Assembly (NCBI GenBank): GCA_013215565.1
Contig: JABSQV010000017.1
Coordinates: 1 to 64,000, forward strand
DNA from: Myxococcales bacterium
GTDB lineage: Bacteria > Myxococcota_A > UBA9160 > SZUA-336
Direction of reading: 5' to 3'
Length of the DNA stretch: 64,000 nt
Below are positions 11,561-22,574 of the stretch, piece by piece. A program made the translations under genes and the position numbers. Under the pieces are notes generated by a model, which was not told the origin of the DNA, ran no database searches, and saw only the letters and a list, made by a program, of their open reading frames with translations. The first letter of the stretch is position 1. Each line of letters opens with the position of its first letter.

Positions 11561-11980
11561 ATGTCTTCGAAACGCAGGCGGGACGAATCCGCAGGGTCGG
11601 CGGCCGCGCAACCCGAGTCCGATCGGCGGAGGCGGGGTAGCCCTGCGACGCTCGGGTCGTCGATTCAGATTCGCGGCGAGGTCACGGGCGACGAGGACTT
11701 GCTGATCGAGGGCCGGGTCGAAGGCCGGGTCGAACTCCGCCAGGGCGAACTGACCGTGGGCCTCGGCGGAACCGTCAGCGCTGCGATCTCGGCCCGGACC
11801 GTCACGATCCAGGGACAACTCGAGGGCGATGTGCTGGGAAGCGAGCGCGTCGAGATCGCGCGCACGGGACGTCTCCAGGGCGACATCGTCTGCGGAACGA
11901 TCGTCGTCCACGAGGGCGCCGAGATCCACGGATCCATCAGTACCAAGCCCGCCAGCGTGCGCGAGGCCGACGACTCCTGA
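11561..11980 (+). CDS. Bactofilin-family (polymer-forming) cytoskeletal protein
   Basis: GSSIQIRGEVTGDEDLLIEGRVEGRVELRQGELTVGLGGTVSAAISARTVTIQGQLEGDVLGSERVEIARTGRLQGDI, beta-helix repeats. Confidence 0.93.
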   Translation: MSSKRRRDESAGSAAAQPESDRRRRGSPATLGSSIQIRGEVTGDEDLLIEGRVEGRVELRQGELTVGLGGTVSAAISARTVTIQGQLEGDVLGSERVEIARTGRLQGDIVCGTIVVHEGAEIHGSISTKPASVREADDS

Positions 11981-12106
11981 GCTGCCGGGCTTGCTCCAGC
12001 CGCAATCCGGCCGCCAAAACGCCGGCGGATCTGGACGGACGGACGCCCTCCGGGGCCGCGACTTCGCGCCAACCGCCGATCGCTGGCCTCGCGAACGCGG
12101 TCCCGG

Positions 12107-13033
12107 CTAGGCCTGCTGGGCCGTGTGGAAGCCACGCTGCTCCAGAAAGATCAGGAGTGCACTGGCCACGTAGATCGTCGAATAGGTCCCGATCACGATC
12201 CCGAGCAGCAGTGCGAGCGCGAAATCACGCAGCACCGGCCCCCCGAGCAGCACCAGCGCCACCACGACCAGCAGCGTCGTCAGAGAGGTCAGCAGCGTCC
12301 GCGAGAGCGTCTGGTTGATGCTCTGGTTGACGACGTCCGCGATGTGCGTCGCGCCCCGGAGTTCCAGGTTCTCGCGCACGCGATCGTAGATCACGATGGT
12401 GTCGTTCAGCGAGTAGCCGATCACGACCAGCAACGCCGCCAGCACCTGAAGATTGAACTCCAGTCCGATCGCCACGAATACGCCCGCGGTGATCACGACG
12501 TCGTGAATCAGGGCGACCACCGCCCCGGGGGCGAATCGCAGGTCGAAGCGGAACCAGATGTAGAGCAGGATCAGGACCCACGAGAGCATCAGGGCCCAGA
12601 GTCCGTTCCAGCGAAGCTCCGCTCCGATCCTCGGCCCGACCGACTCCAGTCGCTCCCGCAGCACGGGTGCACCCAGGGCCTCGGCGAGCGCAGACGTGAT
12701 TCGCAGTTCCAGATCGGGGCTCTCCTCCTTGGAGAGCGGGATATTGATCATGAACATCCGCTTCTCGACCGAATCGTAGCGATAGATCACGGCATCGGCG
12801 TATCCGGGACCGAGGGCCGTCACCACCGTGCGCAGGTCGCCCTCGTCGACCGGGCCCGCGGCATCGGCCACCGAGACCTGCAGGGCGGGTCCTCCGGCGA
12901 AGTCGATCCCGAGTTGGAAACCCCGAACCCCCATCAGCAGTACGGATCCAGCAAACAGCACGGCCGAGACGATCGCGCAGATCCGCGACTGCCCGATGAA
13001 ATCGATCTTGGTTTCGTGGGGAATTAGTCGCAT
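12107..13033 (-). CDS. secF: Protein translocase subunit SecF
   Basis: GIDFAGGPALQVSV...GYSLNDTIVIYDRVREN. Confidence 0.96.
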   Translation of the reverse strand: MRLIPHETKIDFIGQSRICAIVSAVLFAGSVLLMGVRGFQLGIDFAGGPALQVSVADAAGPVDEGDLRTVVTALGPGYADAVIYRYDSVEKRMFMINIPLSKEESPDLELRITSALAEALGAPVLRERLESVGPRIGAELRWNGLWALMLSWVLILLYIWFRFDLRFAPGAVVALIHDVVITAGVFVAIGLEFNLQVLAALLVVIGYSLNDTIVIYDRVRENLELRGATHIADVVNQSINQTLSRTLLTSLTTLLVVVALVLLGGPVLRDFALALLLGIVIGTYSTIYVASALLIFLEQRGFHTAQQA

Positions 13034-14595
13034 CAGATCTTGACTGCCTGTATGCCGCGCTCACTCATCAGGTCGATGAGGAGTCGGGTCACCACGAGTG
13101 CACAGAAGACGCTCGAAAGGATCCCCACGGAGAGTGTGACCGCGAAGCCCTTGATGGGTCCGCTCCCGAACTGGAACAGCACCAGTGCCGTCAACAGCGT
13201 CGTGACGTTGGCATCCAGAATCGTGAGCCTGGATCTCTTGAAGCCGATTTGGATCGCATTGCGCGAGCTCTTGCCTCCACGTAACTCTTCCCGGATGCGT
13301 TCGAAGATGATCACGTTCGCATCCACGGCCATGCCGACCGTGAGCACCAATCCCGCCATGCCCGGCAGGGTGAGCGTCGCCTGGACCAGACCCATCACTC
13401 CCAGGATCAGGACCAGGTTCAAGCCGAGGACCAGATTCGCGAGCACGCCCGCCGTCCGGTAGTAGAGGATCATGAACAACACCACGACCAACCCGGCCAC
13501 CAGAATCGACATGATTCCGCGCTCGATCGAGTCGCGCCCCAGCGCCGGTCCCACGGCTCGCTCCTCCTCGATCTCGAGCGGGACCGGAAGCGCGCCGGAG
13601 CGAAGACGCACGGAGAGGTCCGCGGCCTCCTGTTGCGTGAAGTTGCCCTCGATCTGACCGCGGCGCCCGATCCGGCTCTGGATCACGGGCGCCGTCACGA
13701 CTTCGCCGTCGATGATCGCGGCCAGGCGATCGCCGATGTGGTTTCCGGTGAATTCGCGGAAGATCCGGGTTCCCTCGGAATCCCACTCGAAGGTCACGAT
13801 CGGCCGGTTGCGACGATCGAAGCTGAGTCGCGAATCGACGAGCATGGAACCGGTGAGTTCGGCCCGCCCGGGAACCAGCAGCGCTTCTGAAACCCCGCCA
13901 TCGGCGTTCCGGACCACGACGATCTCACGGTCTTCCGGGAGACCGCCGGGATATCGGTCACCGAGCAGGGCTTCGTTCGCGGCGGCATCTTCGACGATCT
14001 TGAATTCGAGAAAGGTGGTCTTGGCCAGAATGCTGGCGGCCTGCGCCGGATTTACGTTGCCCGGCATCTGCACCAGGATCCGTTCGTCCCCCTGGGGCGC
14101 AATCACGGGCTCGCTGACCCCGAGGCTGTCGATGCGCCGACGGAGGACGTCGAGCGCCTGCGCCACGCCGAGCGAGATGATCTGCTTGTAGCGCACACTC
14201 GAAACTTCGATCAGCAGCGATTCGCCCCGATCCTCGATGTCCAGATTCTCATCGTCCAGGTAGCCGCGGACCCGCGCCAGAGTCGCCGGATCGGCCCTCA
14301 GCTCCAGCTGGTTCTCGGCATTGATCTGGAGTTCTGCGGCCGGGAGCTGCTCGTCGCTCAGGAAGCCCTGAATGCTGCGTCCGATCTGGTCCATTTCCTG
14401 ACGAACGCGCGTCGGCGAGTCGATCCGGAGCAGCCAGTGAATTCCGCCCTGTAGATCGAGCCCCAGATTGATGCCCCCATCGGGGATGAAGGCGTTCTCG
14501 GCCTGCTGCTCGGCTGAGAAGAAACTCGGCAACGCGAGCAGCGCTCCAAGCAAGAGGACCACCGATACCCAGACGACTCGGGCTCTCAGACTCAC
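13033..14595 (-). CDS. secD: Protein translocase subunit SecD
   Basis: NLGLDLQGGIHWLLRID...GMAGLVLTVGMAVDANVIIFERIREELRGGKS. Confidence 0.97.
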   Translation of the reverse strand: MSLRARVVWVSVVLLLGALLALPSFFSAEQQAENAFIPDGGINLGLDLQGGIHWLLRIDSPTRVRQEMDQIGRSIQGFLSDEQLPAAELQINAENQLELRADPATLARVRGYLDDENLDIEDRGESLLIEVSSVRYKQIISLGVAQALDVLRRRIDSLGVSEPVIAPQGDERILVQMPGNVNPAQAASILAKTTFLEFKIVEDAAANEALLGDRYPGGLPEDREIVVVRNADGGVSEALLVPGRAELTGSMLVDSRLSFDRRNRPIVTFEWDSEGTRIFREFTGNHIGDRLAAIIDGEVVTAPVIQSRIGRRGQIEGNFTQQEAADLSVRLRSGALPVPLEIEEERAVGPALGRDSIERGIMSILVAGLVVVLFMILYYRTAGVLANLVLGLNLVLILGVMGLVQATLTLPGMAGLVLTVGMAVDANVIIFERIREELRGGKSSRNAIQIGFKRSRLTILDANVTTLLTALVLFQFGSGPIKGFAVTLSVGILSSVFCALVVTRLLIDLMSERGIQAVKI

Positions 14596-14957
14596 GCGCT
14601 CTTCCCCCGCTTCTGATCCGGCTTCTCCGGCGCGTCTCCGGACTGGACCGTCGCTGCCACCTTTGAGCGGCTGAACTTGACCCGAACGCGGTCGGCAATC
14701 TCGAGCGTGACGACGTCTTCCGCGACCCCGGTCACACGTCCGTACATCCCCCCCTCCGTCACGACCGAGTCGCCTTTGGCGAGGGCACCCTGCAGTTGCT
14801 TAAGCCGATTCCGTTCCTTCTGCTGCGGCCGGATCACGAGGGCATACAGGATCAGCAGCATCGCCAGGAACGGCAGAATGAAGCCAAAGCCACCATCGGG
14901 CGCAGCCTCGCCATCCGGGGACGGGCCCATCTGCGCGACCTGGATCTCAGTGTTCAC
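14592..14957 (-). CDS. yajC: Preprotein translocase subunit YajC
   Basis: ILPFLAMLLILYALVIRPQQKERNRLKQLQGALAKGDSVVTEGGMYGRVTGVAEDVVTLEIADRVRVKFSRS. Confidence 0.96.
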   Translation of the reverse strand: MNTEIQVAQMGPSPDGEAAPDGGFGFILPFLAMLLILYALVIRPQQKERNRLKQLQGALAKGDSVVTEGGMYGRVTGVAEDVVTLEIADRVRVKFSRSKVAATVQSGDAPEKPDQKRGKSA

Positions 14958-15933
14958 GTGCTGAAGCTCCTTTGCCGGGCAGGCCGACCCCGACCTCTCG
15001 ATCGGCCGCCGGAGGCCCGAGCGAAACCAGACGGCTGCCCGGATAGTAGTGGTCCAGAATCTGGGGGTAACCCCAGTCGCGTTCGGCCAGGGAGCGGGCC
15101 CCCCACTGCGACAGGCCGACTCCGTGTCCGGCTCCGCTTCCGAGGAAGCGCACGAGTCCCGGCGCCTGCCGGACCTCGAACAGGCTGCTTCGAATCGCCC
15201 GTCCTCCGAGCAGGCCCCTGAGTTCTCGGCCCGAGAGCACCGCCTCCCCGGCCTCCAGGCGCTTCACGCGCCCGCTTCGGCTCCGCTCCAGAACCCGTAC
15301 CCGGGCCACCGTCCCAGTCGCGTAGCCGGCGGACTGGAGCGCATCGGCCAGGTCACGCAGGGGGATCTCGTAGCTCCAGAAGAAGTCCGGGGCATTGTCG
15401 TCCATTCCCTCCACCGGACGCAGGTACGGCACCGGCGTACCCCAGACCTCCTCCGCGGAGGCCGTCCGGCCGCCGGCAGACGCGTGAAACGCCGCCAGCA
15501 GCGGTTGCCCCCGGTACACGAGGACCTGGCCGCGGGTATCCCGAACCGCCCGGCGGATCGAGCCCGAGACCTCCCCCCGCACGTAGCGCTGGGAAATGAC
15601 CGAATCCTCCACATCGAAGGGGTCCCCGGCACTGCGACGTCGGTCGCGCTCATGCAAGGCATAGGTCCGGGCCACGACCGCCTGAGCCCGCAGGCTCTCA
15701 CGCGGCCAGGAAGCGTACACCTCGGCGGCGACGGCACCGAGCACGTAGGCCTCGAGCGACACAGCCTGGATGCCCTCGGCGGTACGCACCCGCACCAGGT
15801 GGTCGGGACGCGCCCCCCACCCGGCGCCCGGCAGCACCGCGCCCAGGATCAGGGCGAGCCCGATCCCCGCGTAGCTCGCCCGCGCTCGCACCGACCTCAC
15901 CCCTCCCCTTTCCAGGCGCGGGAGTAGTCGCAA
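14947..15933 (-). CDS. SpoIID/LytB domain-containing protein
   Basis: LEAYVLGAVAAEVYASWPRESLRAQAVVARTYAL...FHASAGGRTASAEEVWGTPVPYLRPVEG...GHGVGLSQWGARSLAERDWGYPQILDHYYPGSRL. Confidence 0.92.
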   Translation of the reverse strand: MRLLPRLERGGVRSVRARASYAGIGLALILGAVLPGAGWGARPDHLVRVRTAEGIQAVSLEAYVLGAVAAEVYASWPRESLRAQAVVARTYALHERDRRRSAGDPFDVEDSVISQRYVRGEVSGSIRRAVRDTRGQVLVYRGQPLLAAFHASAGGRTASAEEVWGTPVPYLRPVEGMDDNAPDFFWSYEIPLRDLADALQSAGYATGTVARVRVLERSRSGRVKRLEAGEAVLSGRELRGLLGGRAIRSSLFEVRQAPGLVRFLGSGAGHGVGLSQWGARSLAERDWGYPQILDHYYPGSRLVSLGPPAADREVGVGLPGKGASAREH

Positions 15934-15966
15934 AGATCCCGTGGAACGTCAAGAAGTTAGGCCCGA

Positions 15967-17430
<1,464 letters not shown>

Positions 17431-17449
17431 CGACGTCTCCTCGGCAACG

Positions 17450-18613
17450 CTACAGACCGAGGTCTCGACGCAGGTCCTGGGCCTTCGAGGTCAGCTCCCA
17501 CAAGAAATCCGGATCCGGGCGGCCGAAGTGCCCGTGGACGGCGGTCTTGCGGTAGATCGGCCGCCTGAGATCGAGCGCGTCGACGATCCCCTTCGGGCTC
17601 AGGTCGAAGCGCTTGATGATCGCCCGGATCATCCGCTCTTCCGAGACCCGCCCGGTGCCGAAGGACTCCACCAGGATCGAGGTCGGCTCGGCGACCCCGA
17701 TCGCATAGGAAAGCTGAACCTCGAGCCGGGTCGCAGCGCCCGCGGCCACCAGATTCTTGGCGACCCAGCGAGCCGCGTACGCGGCTGACCGGTCCACCTT
17801 GGTCGGATCCTTGCCGGAAAAGGCTCCCCCGCCGTGACGACTCATGCCACCGTAGGTGTCCACGATGATCTTTCGGCCCGTGAGACCCGTATCGGCCGCG
17901 GGCCCGCCCTCGACGAAACGCCCGGTCGGATTTACGAGAAAGCGGGTCTCGGCATCGAGCAGCGACTCCGGAAGGATCGGCCGGATCAGCTGCTCGGATA
18001 CATCGTTCTTGAGCTGTTCCCAGCCGATCCCGTCACGGTGCTGAGTGGAGAGAACGACGCTATCGATCCGGACGGGCTCGTGACCTTCGTACTCAATCGT
18101 CACCTGCGATTTTGCATCCGGGCCGAGATAGTCGAGCTGGCCCGACTCCCGGAGCGCCGCCTGCGCCTGCATCAACTGGTGCGCGAGCGAGATCGGGAGC
18201 GGCATCAATTCTTCGGTTTCGGAGCACGCGAACCCGAACATCATGCCCTGGTCGCCCGCACCCTGCTCTTTGTACAGGCCCTCGCCCTCTGACACCCCCT
18301 GGGAGATGTCGCGCGACTGGCCCTCGATCGCGACCAGGACCCCGCAGGAAGCCCCGTCCAGACCGAGCCGCGAATCGTCGTACCCGCAGTCGAGCGCGGT
18401 CTCGCGCACCAGCCGGGGGATGTCCACGTAGCCGTCACATGTGATCTCGCCAGCCACGACCACGAATCCGGTCTTGACCAGCGTCTCGCAGGCGACGCGG
18501 CTCTCGGGGTCCACCACGATGCAGCCGTCCAGGACCGCATCCGAGATCTGGTCCGCAAGCTTGTCCGGATGGCCCATCGAGACCGATTCGGACGTAAATT
18601 GAGAGCGAGGCAT
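17450..18613 (-). CDS. metK: S-adenosylmethionine synthase
   Basis: [81 protein letters not shown]. Confidence 0.97.
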   Translation of the reverse strand: MPRSQFTSESVSMGHPDKLADQISDAVLDGCIVVDPESRVACETLVKTGFVVVAGEITCDGYVDIPRLVRETALDCGYDDSRLGLDGASCGVLVAIEGQSRDISQGVSEGEGLYKEQGAGDQGMMFGFACSETEELMPLPISLAHQLMQAQAALRESGQLDYLGPDAKSQVTIEYEGHEPVRIDSVVLSTQHRDGIGWEQLKNDVSEQLIRPILPESLLDAETRFLVNPTGRFVEGGPAADTGLTGRKIIVDTYGGMSRHGGGAFSGKDPTKVDRSAAYAARWVAKNLVAAGAATRLEVQLSYAIGVAEPTSILVESFGTGRVSEERMIRAIIKRFDLSPKGIVDALDLRRPIYRKTAVHGHFGRPDPDFLWELTSKAQDLRRDLGL

Positions 18614-18662
18614 GGGGGATCCCCTCAGAGCTCAGGTGCTGGATCAGCGAGCCTGAAGGATC

Positions 18663-20432
18663 CTACCCCGCCGGGAGCAGCCCCTCAAACTCCCTCGGAA
18701 AGCGCCGCATCATTCGAGCCTCGACGCGCCGGTGGATTTCGCGGGCGCCCCGGAGTTCGAAGAGCTCCCAGAGCAGGCCCCGGGCCTCCTTCAGCGTAGA
18801 GTCGCGGAGCATCTTCTTGAGCATCGGGATCGAGGAGGAGGTCATGGAAAGTTCGTCGAGGCCCAGTGCCATGAGCACCCAAATGAAGAGCGGGTCTCCG
18901 GCCATCTCTCCGCACATTCCAATCGAGATCCCGGCCCGCCGGGCGGCCTGGCTCACGCGTTGGACCAGCCTCAGGTTGGCGGGATGGAGGGGCTCGTAAA
19001 GATAGGCCACGTGCTCGTTGGCCCGGTCGACCGCGAGCGTGTACTGGAGCAGATCGTTCGTCCCGATCGAGAGAAAGTCGACCGAGGGGGCGATCAGGTC
19101 GGCGATCATGGCCGCGGCCGGGGTCTCGATCATGACCCCGACCTCGAGCTTGGGATCAAACGCTGTTCCCTCTGCCGAGAGTTCGGCGCGGACCCGCTCC
19201 AGTTCGGCCAGCGCAAAGTCGAGTTCGGCCAGCCCCGAGATCATTGGAAGCAGGAGCTTGAGCCTGCCGCACGCGCTCGCGCGGCAGAGCGCGCGGAGTT
19301 GGGTGCGAAAGATCTCGGGGTGCGCGATAGAGAAGCGCACCCCACGCAGGCCGAGCGCGGGGTTTGGCTCTTCCGGCAGCGAGAGGCCGGACGTGACCTT
19401 GTCGCCTCCGAGGTCGAGGGTCCGGACGACTGCGCCGTGAGGTGCGATGGCCTCGGCCAGCTTGCGGTATTCGGAGAACTGCTCCTCCTCGTCGGGCAGG
19501 TCACTCCGGTTCATGAACATGAACTCGGTTCGGTACAGGCCGATGCCCTGCGCCCCGTAGCGAAGCGCGCTCGGGATCTCCTCCATCAAGTCGACGTTCG
19601 CGAGCAGCCGAAGCTCGAAGCCGTCGCGCGTCTCTGCGGGCAGATGGACGTAGCGGAGCAACTGCTCGAGCAGCGCAGCCTGGTCGGCTCGGCGCTTTTC
19701 GTACTCGGCAATCGAGTCGGGTTCCGGATCGATCAGGACGCGGCCGCTGCGACCGTCCAGCACCACCGTCAGCCCGTCCGCGACGCTCCGCGCCAGGCCC
19801 ACCCCGGCTCCCACGACGGCCGGGATCTCGAGGCTCCGCGCAATGATGGCGACGTGGGAGGTGCGCGATCCCGCCTCCGTGACCAGGCCCGCGACGCGAC
19901 CTTCGGTGATCTGGGCCACGTCGGCGGGCGACAACTCCTCGGCCACGACCACCACGCCAACGGGCGCGTTCGCGAGTCCCTCGGGTTCCCGCCCCATCAG
20001 GGCCTCGAGGACGCGGCGGACGACGAGCCGGACGTCGCTCGAGCGCTCTCGAATGTACGGATCGGACACCGCCTGGAACATCTCCTCGATGCGCGCGAAC
20101 TGCCTCTGCAGGGCCCACTCCGCATTGCGGAACTCCTCGCGGATGCTGCGCTCGGTCCCGCTCAAGAGTGCACGGTCCTGGAGGAACAGGAACTGAGCCT
20201 CGAAGACCTCGCGGACAAGCCCGGACGGTTCGAGCCCGCTTCGAATCTCCTCCAGCCGGGCGCGCGTCTGCTCGAAGGCTGCGGCGAGGCGAGCGACCTC
20301 GGGCTCCACCTCGTCCGGCTCGAGCAGGAATTCGGGAATCACCAATCGCTCGCGGCGAAGGACGTAGGCGGGTCCGATCGCGATCCCCGAGGCGGCGGGC
20401 AGACCGACGAGTTCGCGCGCTTCGCGGCTCAC
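18663..20432 (-). CDS. ptsI: Phosphoenolpyruvate--protein phosphotransferase (PTS enzyme I), GTG start
   Basis: GSRTSHVAIIARSLEIPAVVG phospho-His motif, IGLYRTEFMFMNR, GTNDLLQYTLAVDRAN; start re-assigned to GTG 20432 overlapping the ptsH stop. Confidence 0.93.
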   Translation of the reverse strand: MSREARELVGLPAASGIAIGPAYVLRRERLVIPEFLLEPDEVEPEVARLAAAFEQTRARLEEIRSGLEPSGLVREVFEAQFLFLQDRALLSGTERSIREEFRNAEWALQRQFARIEEMFQAVSDPYIRERSSDVRLVVRRVLEALMGREPEGLANAPVGVVVVAEELSPADVAQITEGRVAGLVTEAGSRTSHVAIIARSLEIPAVVGAGVGLARSVADGLTVVLDGRSGRVLIDPEPDSIAEYEKRRADQAALLEQLLRYVHLPAETRDGFELRLLANVDLMEEIPSALRYGAQGIGLYRTEFMFMNRSDLPDEEEQFSEYRKLAEAIAPHGAVVRTLDLGGDKVTSGLSLPEEPNPALGLRGVRFSIAHPEIFRTQLRALCRASACGRLKLLLPMISGLAELDFALAELERVRAELSAEGTAFDPKLEVGVMIETPAAAMIADLIAPSVDFLSIGTNDLLQYTLAVDRANEHVAYLYEPLHPANLRLVQRVSQAARRAGISIGMCGEMAGDPLFIWVLMALGLDELSMTSSSIPMLKKMLRDSTLKEARGLLWELFELRGAREIHRRVEARMMRRFPREFEGLLPAG

Positions 20433-20704
20433 CGATCCTCCCCGAAGCGATCCTCGATCAGCCCCGCCAGTGCAGTCGCGGCGCTGGACGCGTCCTCTCC
20501 TTCCGCGATCAACTGCACCGCAGTGCCCTTGGTCGCCGCGAGCGTGACCAGGGCGATGATGCTCTTGCCGTTCACTGAATCGCGCCCGACCGCGAGCGTG
20601 ACCTCGGCTGAGAAACGATCCGCGAGCTTCACGAATTCGGCCGCAGCCCGGAGGTGCAGGCCGAGGTCGTTCGCGATCACACACTCGACCTCGACGCGAT
20701 TCAA
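20429..20704 (-). CDS. ptsH: HPr-family phosphocarrier protein, TTG start
   Basis: VECVIANDLGLHLRAAAEFVKLADRF...VNGKSIIALVTLAATKG; start TTG 20704 overlaps the upstream stop. Confidence 0.88.
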   Translation of the reverse strand: MNRVEVECVIANDLGLHLRAAAEFVKLADRFSAEVTLAVGRDSVNGKSIIALVTLAATKGTAVQLIAEGEDASSAATALAGLIEDRFGEDR

Positions 20705-21156
20705 GCGCTTTCCTCTTTGCTGCTTCCGCCATCGTCGGCACCGATTTCGCCCGAAGCCCGGCCGGCAAGCACGTCGCTCGCCACGGAAATATTCTTGCGC
20801 CCGTACTCGCAGGCGAGCTCGGCCAGAGAGTGAATCGAAGCGCCTTCTCGCGAGCGGGCGATCTTTACCAGCATCGGGAGATTCACGCCCGTCACGACCT
20901 CGATGCGGCCTTCCTCGAGAAACGAGAGACACAGATTCGACGGCGTACCCCCGAACATGTCGACCAACACCAGTACACCCTCGCCACTGTCGACCTCCCG
21001 AAGCGCCTTCTCGAGCCGCTCGCGCGTATCGCTGGAAGGCGTCACGGGATCCACGCCTACGGAGAGAAAGCCGTCGATCTCACCCAGAATCAGGTGCAGC
21101 GCGTTCAGAAGTTCGTCCCCCAGCCCGTAGTGCGTGACGATCAAGACCCCAATCAC
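20701..21156 (-). CDS. PTS EIIA component, mannose/fructose family
   Basis: MIGVLIVTHYGLGDELLNAL...GVLVLVDMFGGTPSNLCLSFLEEGRIEVVTGVNLPMLVKIA. Confidence 0.9.
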   Translation of the reverse strand: MIGVLIVTHYGLGDELLNALHLILGEIDGFLSVGVDPVTPSSDTRERLEKALREVDSGEGVLVLVDMFGGTPSNLCLSFLEEGRIEVVTGVNLPMLVKIARSREGASIHSLAELACEYGRKNISVASDVLAGRASGEIGADDGGSSKEESA

Positions 21157-22028
21157 GAATCAATCCTCCGCTGTCGATCCGCGTCGCGATGCGTAACGCG
21201 AGCACTGATCTTGAGTTCGCACAGGTGGCGCTCGAGCGCATTCGCAACCGCGACCGAACGGTGACGCCCGCCCGTACAGCCGATCGCGAGCGTCAGGTAC
21301 GCCTTGCCCTCCCGCTCGTACAGCGGGAGAAGATACCCGACGAAGTCGAAGAAGCGCTCTAGAAAAGCCACGGTCCGGACATCTTCGAGCACCCAGGCCG
21401 CCACCTCCGGGTCGCTGCCGTCCCGATCCCGCAGTTCGGGCTCGAAATTGGGGTTCGGCAGAAAGCGGACGTCGATCATCAGATCGGCCTCCTCGGGCGG
21501 CCCGTAGCGGAATCCGAAGGAGACGAGATCGACGGTCAGGCGGTCCGTGGCGGGCGCTCCGGAGAAATGCCGGGTCACGAAGCGCTTGAGGTCGTGCACG
21601 TTCATGCGCGTGGTGTCCAGGATCCGGTCCGCCCGTTCAGCGATCGGAGCCAGGATGGCAGCCTCGCGCCGGATGCCGGCCCGGACCCCCTCCCCCGCCG
21701 CCAGCGGGTGCACGCGCCGCGTCGCGTCGAATCGAGTCTGAAGCTCCGCCTCGTCCGCCTCGAGGAAGAGCAACTCTCTCAGCACGCCCCGACTTCGCAG
21801 ATTGTCCGCTACGCCCGGAAAGTCGTCCAGGAAGTCGCCCTCGCGAACGTCGATCACGGCGGCCAGCCGGGAGACGCCCTCTCCGAAGAGATCGACGAAG
21901 GGCCCGAGCAGCACCACCGGCAGGTTATCGACGCAGTAGAAGCCGAGATCCTCGAGCGCCTTCATCACGGTGGTGCGGCCCGCTCCGGAGTGACCCGAAA
22001 CGATCACCAGCGAGGGGGCCGAATTCAC
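21153..22028 (-). CDS. rapZ: RNase adapter RapZ (YvcJ family), GTG start
   Basis: VIVSGHSGAGRTTVMKALEDLGFYCVDNLPVVLLGPFVD; SFGFRYGPPEEADLMIDVRFLPNP; AIGCTGGRHRSVAVAN; GTG 22028 in ORF 21153-22466. Confidence 0.94.
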   Translation of the reverse strand: MNSAPSLVIVSGHSGAGRTTVMKALEDLGFYCVDNLPVVLLGPFVDLFGEGVSRLAAVIDVREGDFLDDFPGVADNLRSRGVLRELLFLEADEAELQTRFDATRRVHPLAAGEGVRAGIRREAAILAPIAERADRILDTTRMNVHDLKRFVTRHFSGAPATDRLTVDLVSFGFRYGPPEEADLMIDVRFLPNPNFEPELRDRDGSDPEVAAWVLEDVRTVAFLERFFDFVGYLLPLYEREGKAYLTLAIGCTGGRHRSVAVANALERHLCELKISARVTHRDADRQRRIDS

Positions 22029-22570
22029 GCGGAATCCCCGCGCAGCATCGCGAGTACGCGGTAGTCCAGTTCCGCGACAGAACTCTGCCCGGCACGCTGC
22101 AGACGATAATTCCGGGCCGCCACCTCCACCAGCGACGCCACGTTTCGTCCCGGCGCGATCGGAAGGCGGATCGAGGCCACATCGCTGTCGACGAGCCGAA
22201 AGGTCTCGGTCTCGAGTCCGAGCCGCTCGATCTCCATCCGCTCCCAGGCATTCAATTGGATCACGAGATCCACCTGCTGGCGCTCGCTGACCGCCGAACC
22301 GCCGAAGAGACTCGGCACGTGCACGATGCCGATCCCGCGAAGCTCGAGGTAGTGACGAACGAGACTGGGCGCAGTACCGAAGACGCGGCCATCTTCGTCC
22401 GTTTCGAGTAGCACGATGTCGTCTGCCACGAGGCGGTGCCCGCGCATGACGAGGTCGAGCGCACACTCGCTCTTGCCGATTCCGCTCTTCCCCACGAGGA
22501 GAAGCCCGACGCCGACCACCTCCACCAGGGTTCCGTGAATTCGCTGCGGCGCCTCGCTCTCATCCGGCAT
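22025..22570 (-). CDS. hprK: HPr kinase/phosphorylase, C-terminal catalytic domain only
   Basis: LLLVGKSGIGKSECALDLVMRGHRLVADDIVLL; LELRGIGIVHVPSLFGGSAV; 181 aa, no N-terminal domain. Confidence 0.9.
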   Translation of the reverse strand: MPDESEAPQRIHGTLVEVVGVGLLLVGKSGIGKSECALDLVMRGHRLVADDIVLLETDEDGRVFGTAPSLVRHYLELRGIGIVHVPSLFGGSAVSERQQVDLVIQLNAWERMEIERLGLETETFRLVDSDVASIRLPIAPGRNVASLVEVAARNYRLQRAGQSSVAELDYRVLAMLRGDSA

Positions 22571-22574
22571 CGGC

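Noticed and set aside
11981-12106. Possible bidirectional terminator between bactofilin and secF
   Set aside because: Only weak GC-rich inverted repeats and no U-tract; not reportable.
18614-18662. Possible SAM/SAH riboswitch upstream of metK-ahcY
   Set aside because: Only about 50 nt between metK and ptsI; I could not fit a SAM-II, SAM-IV or SAH consensus.
18732-21137. 801-aa plus-strand ORF
   Set aside because: Shadow ORF antisense to ptsI-ptsH-EIIA; the translation has no recognisable domain.
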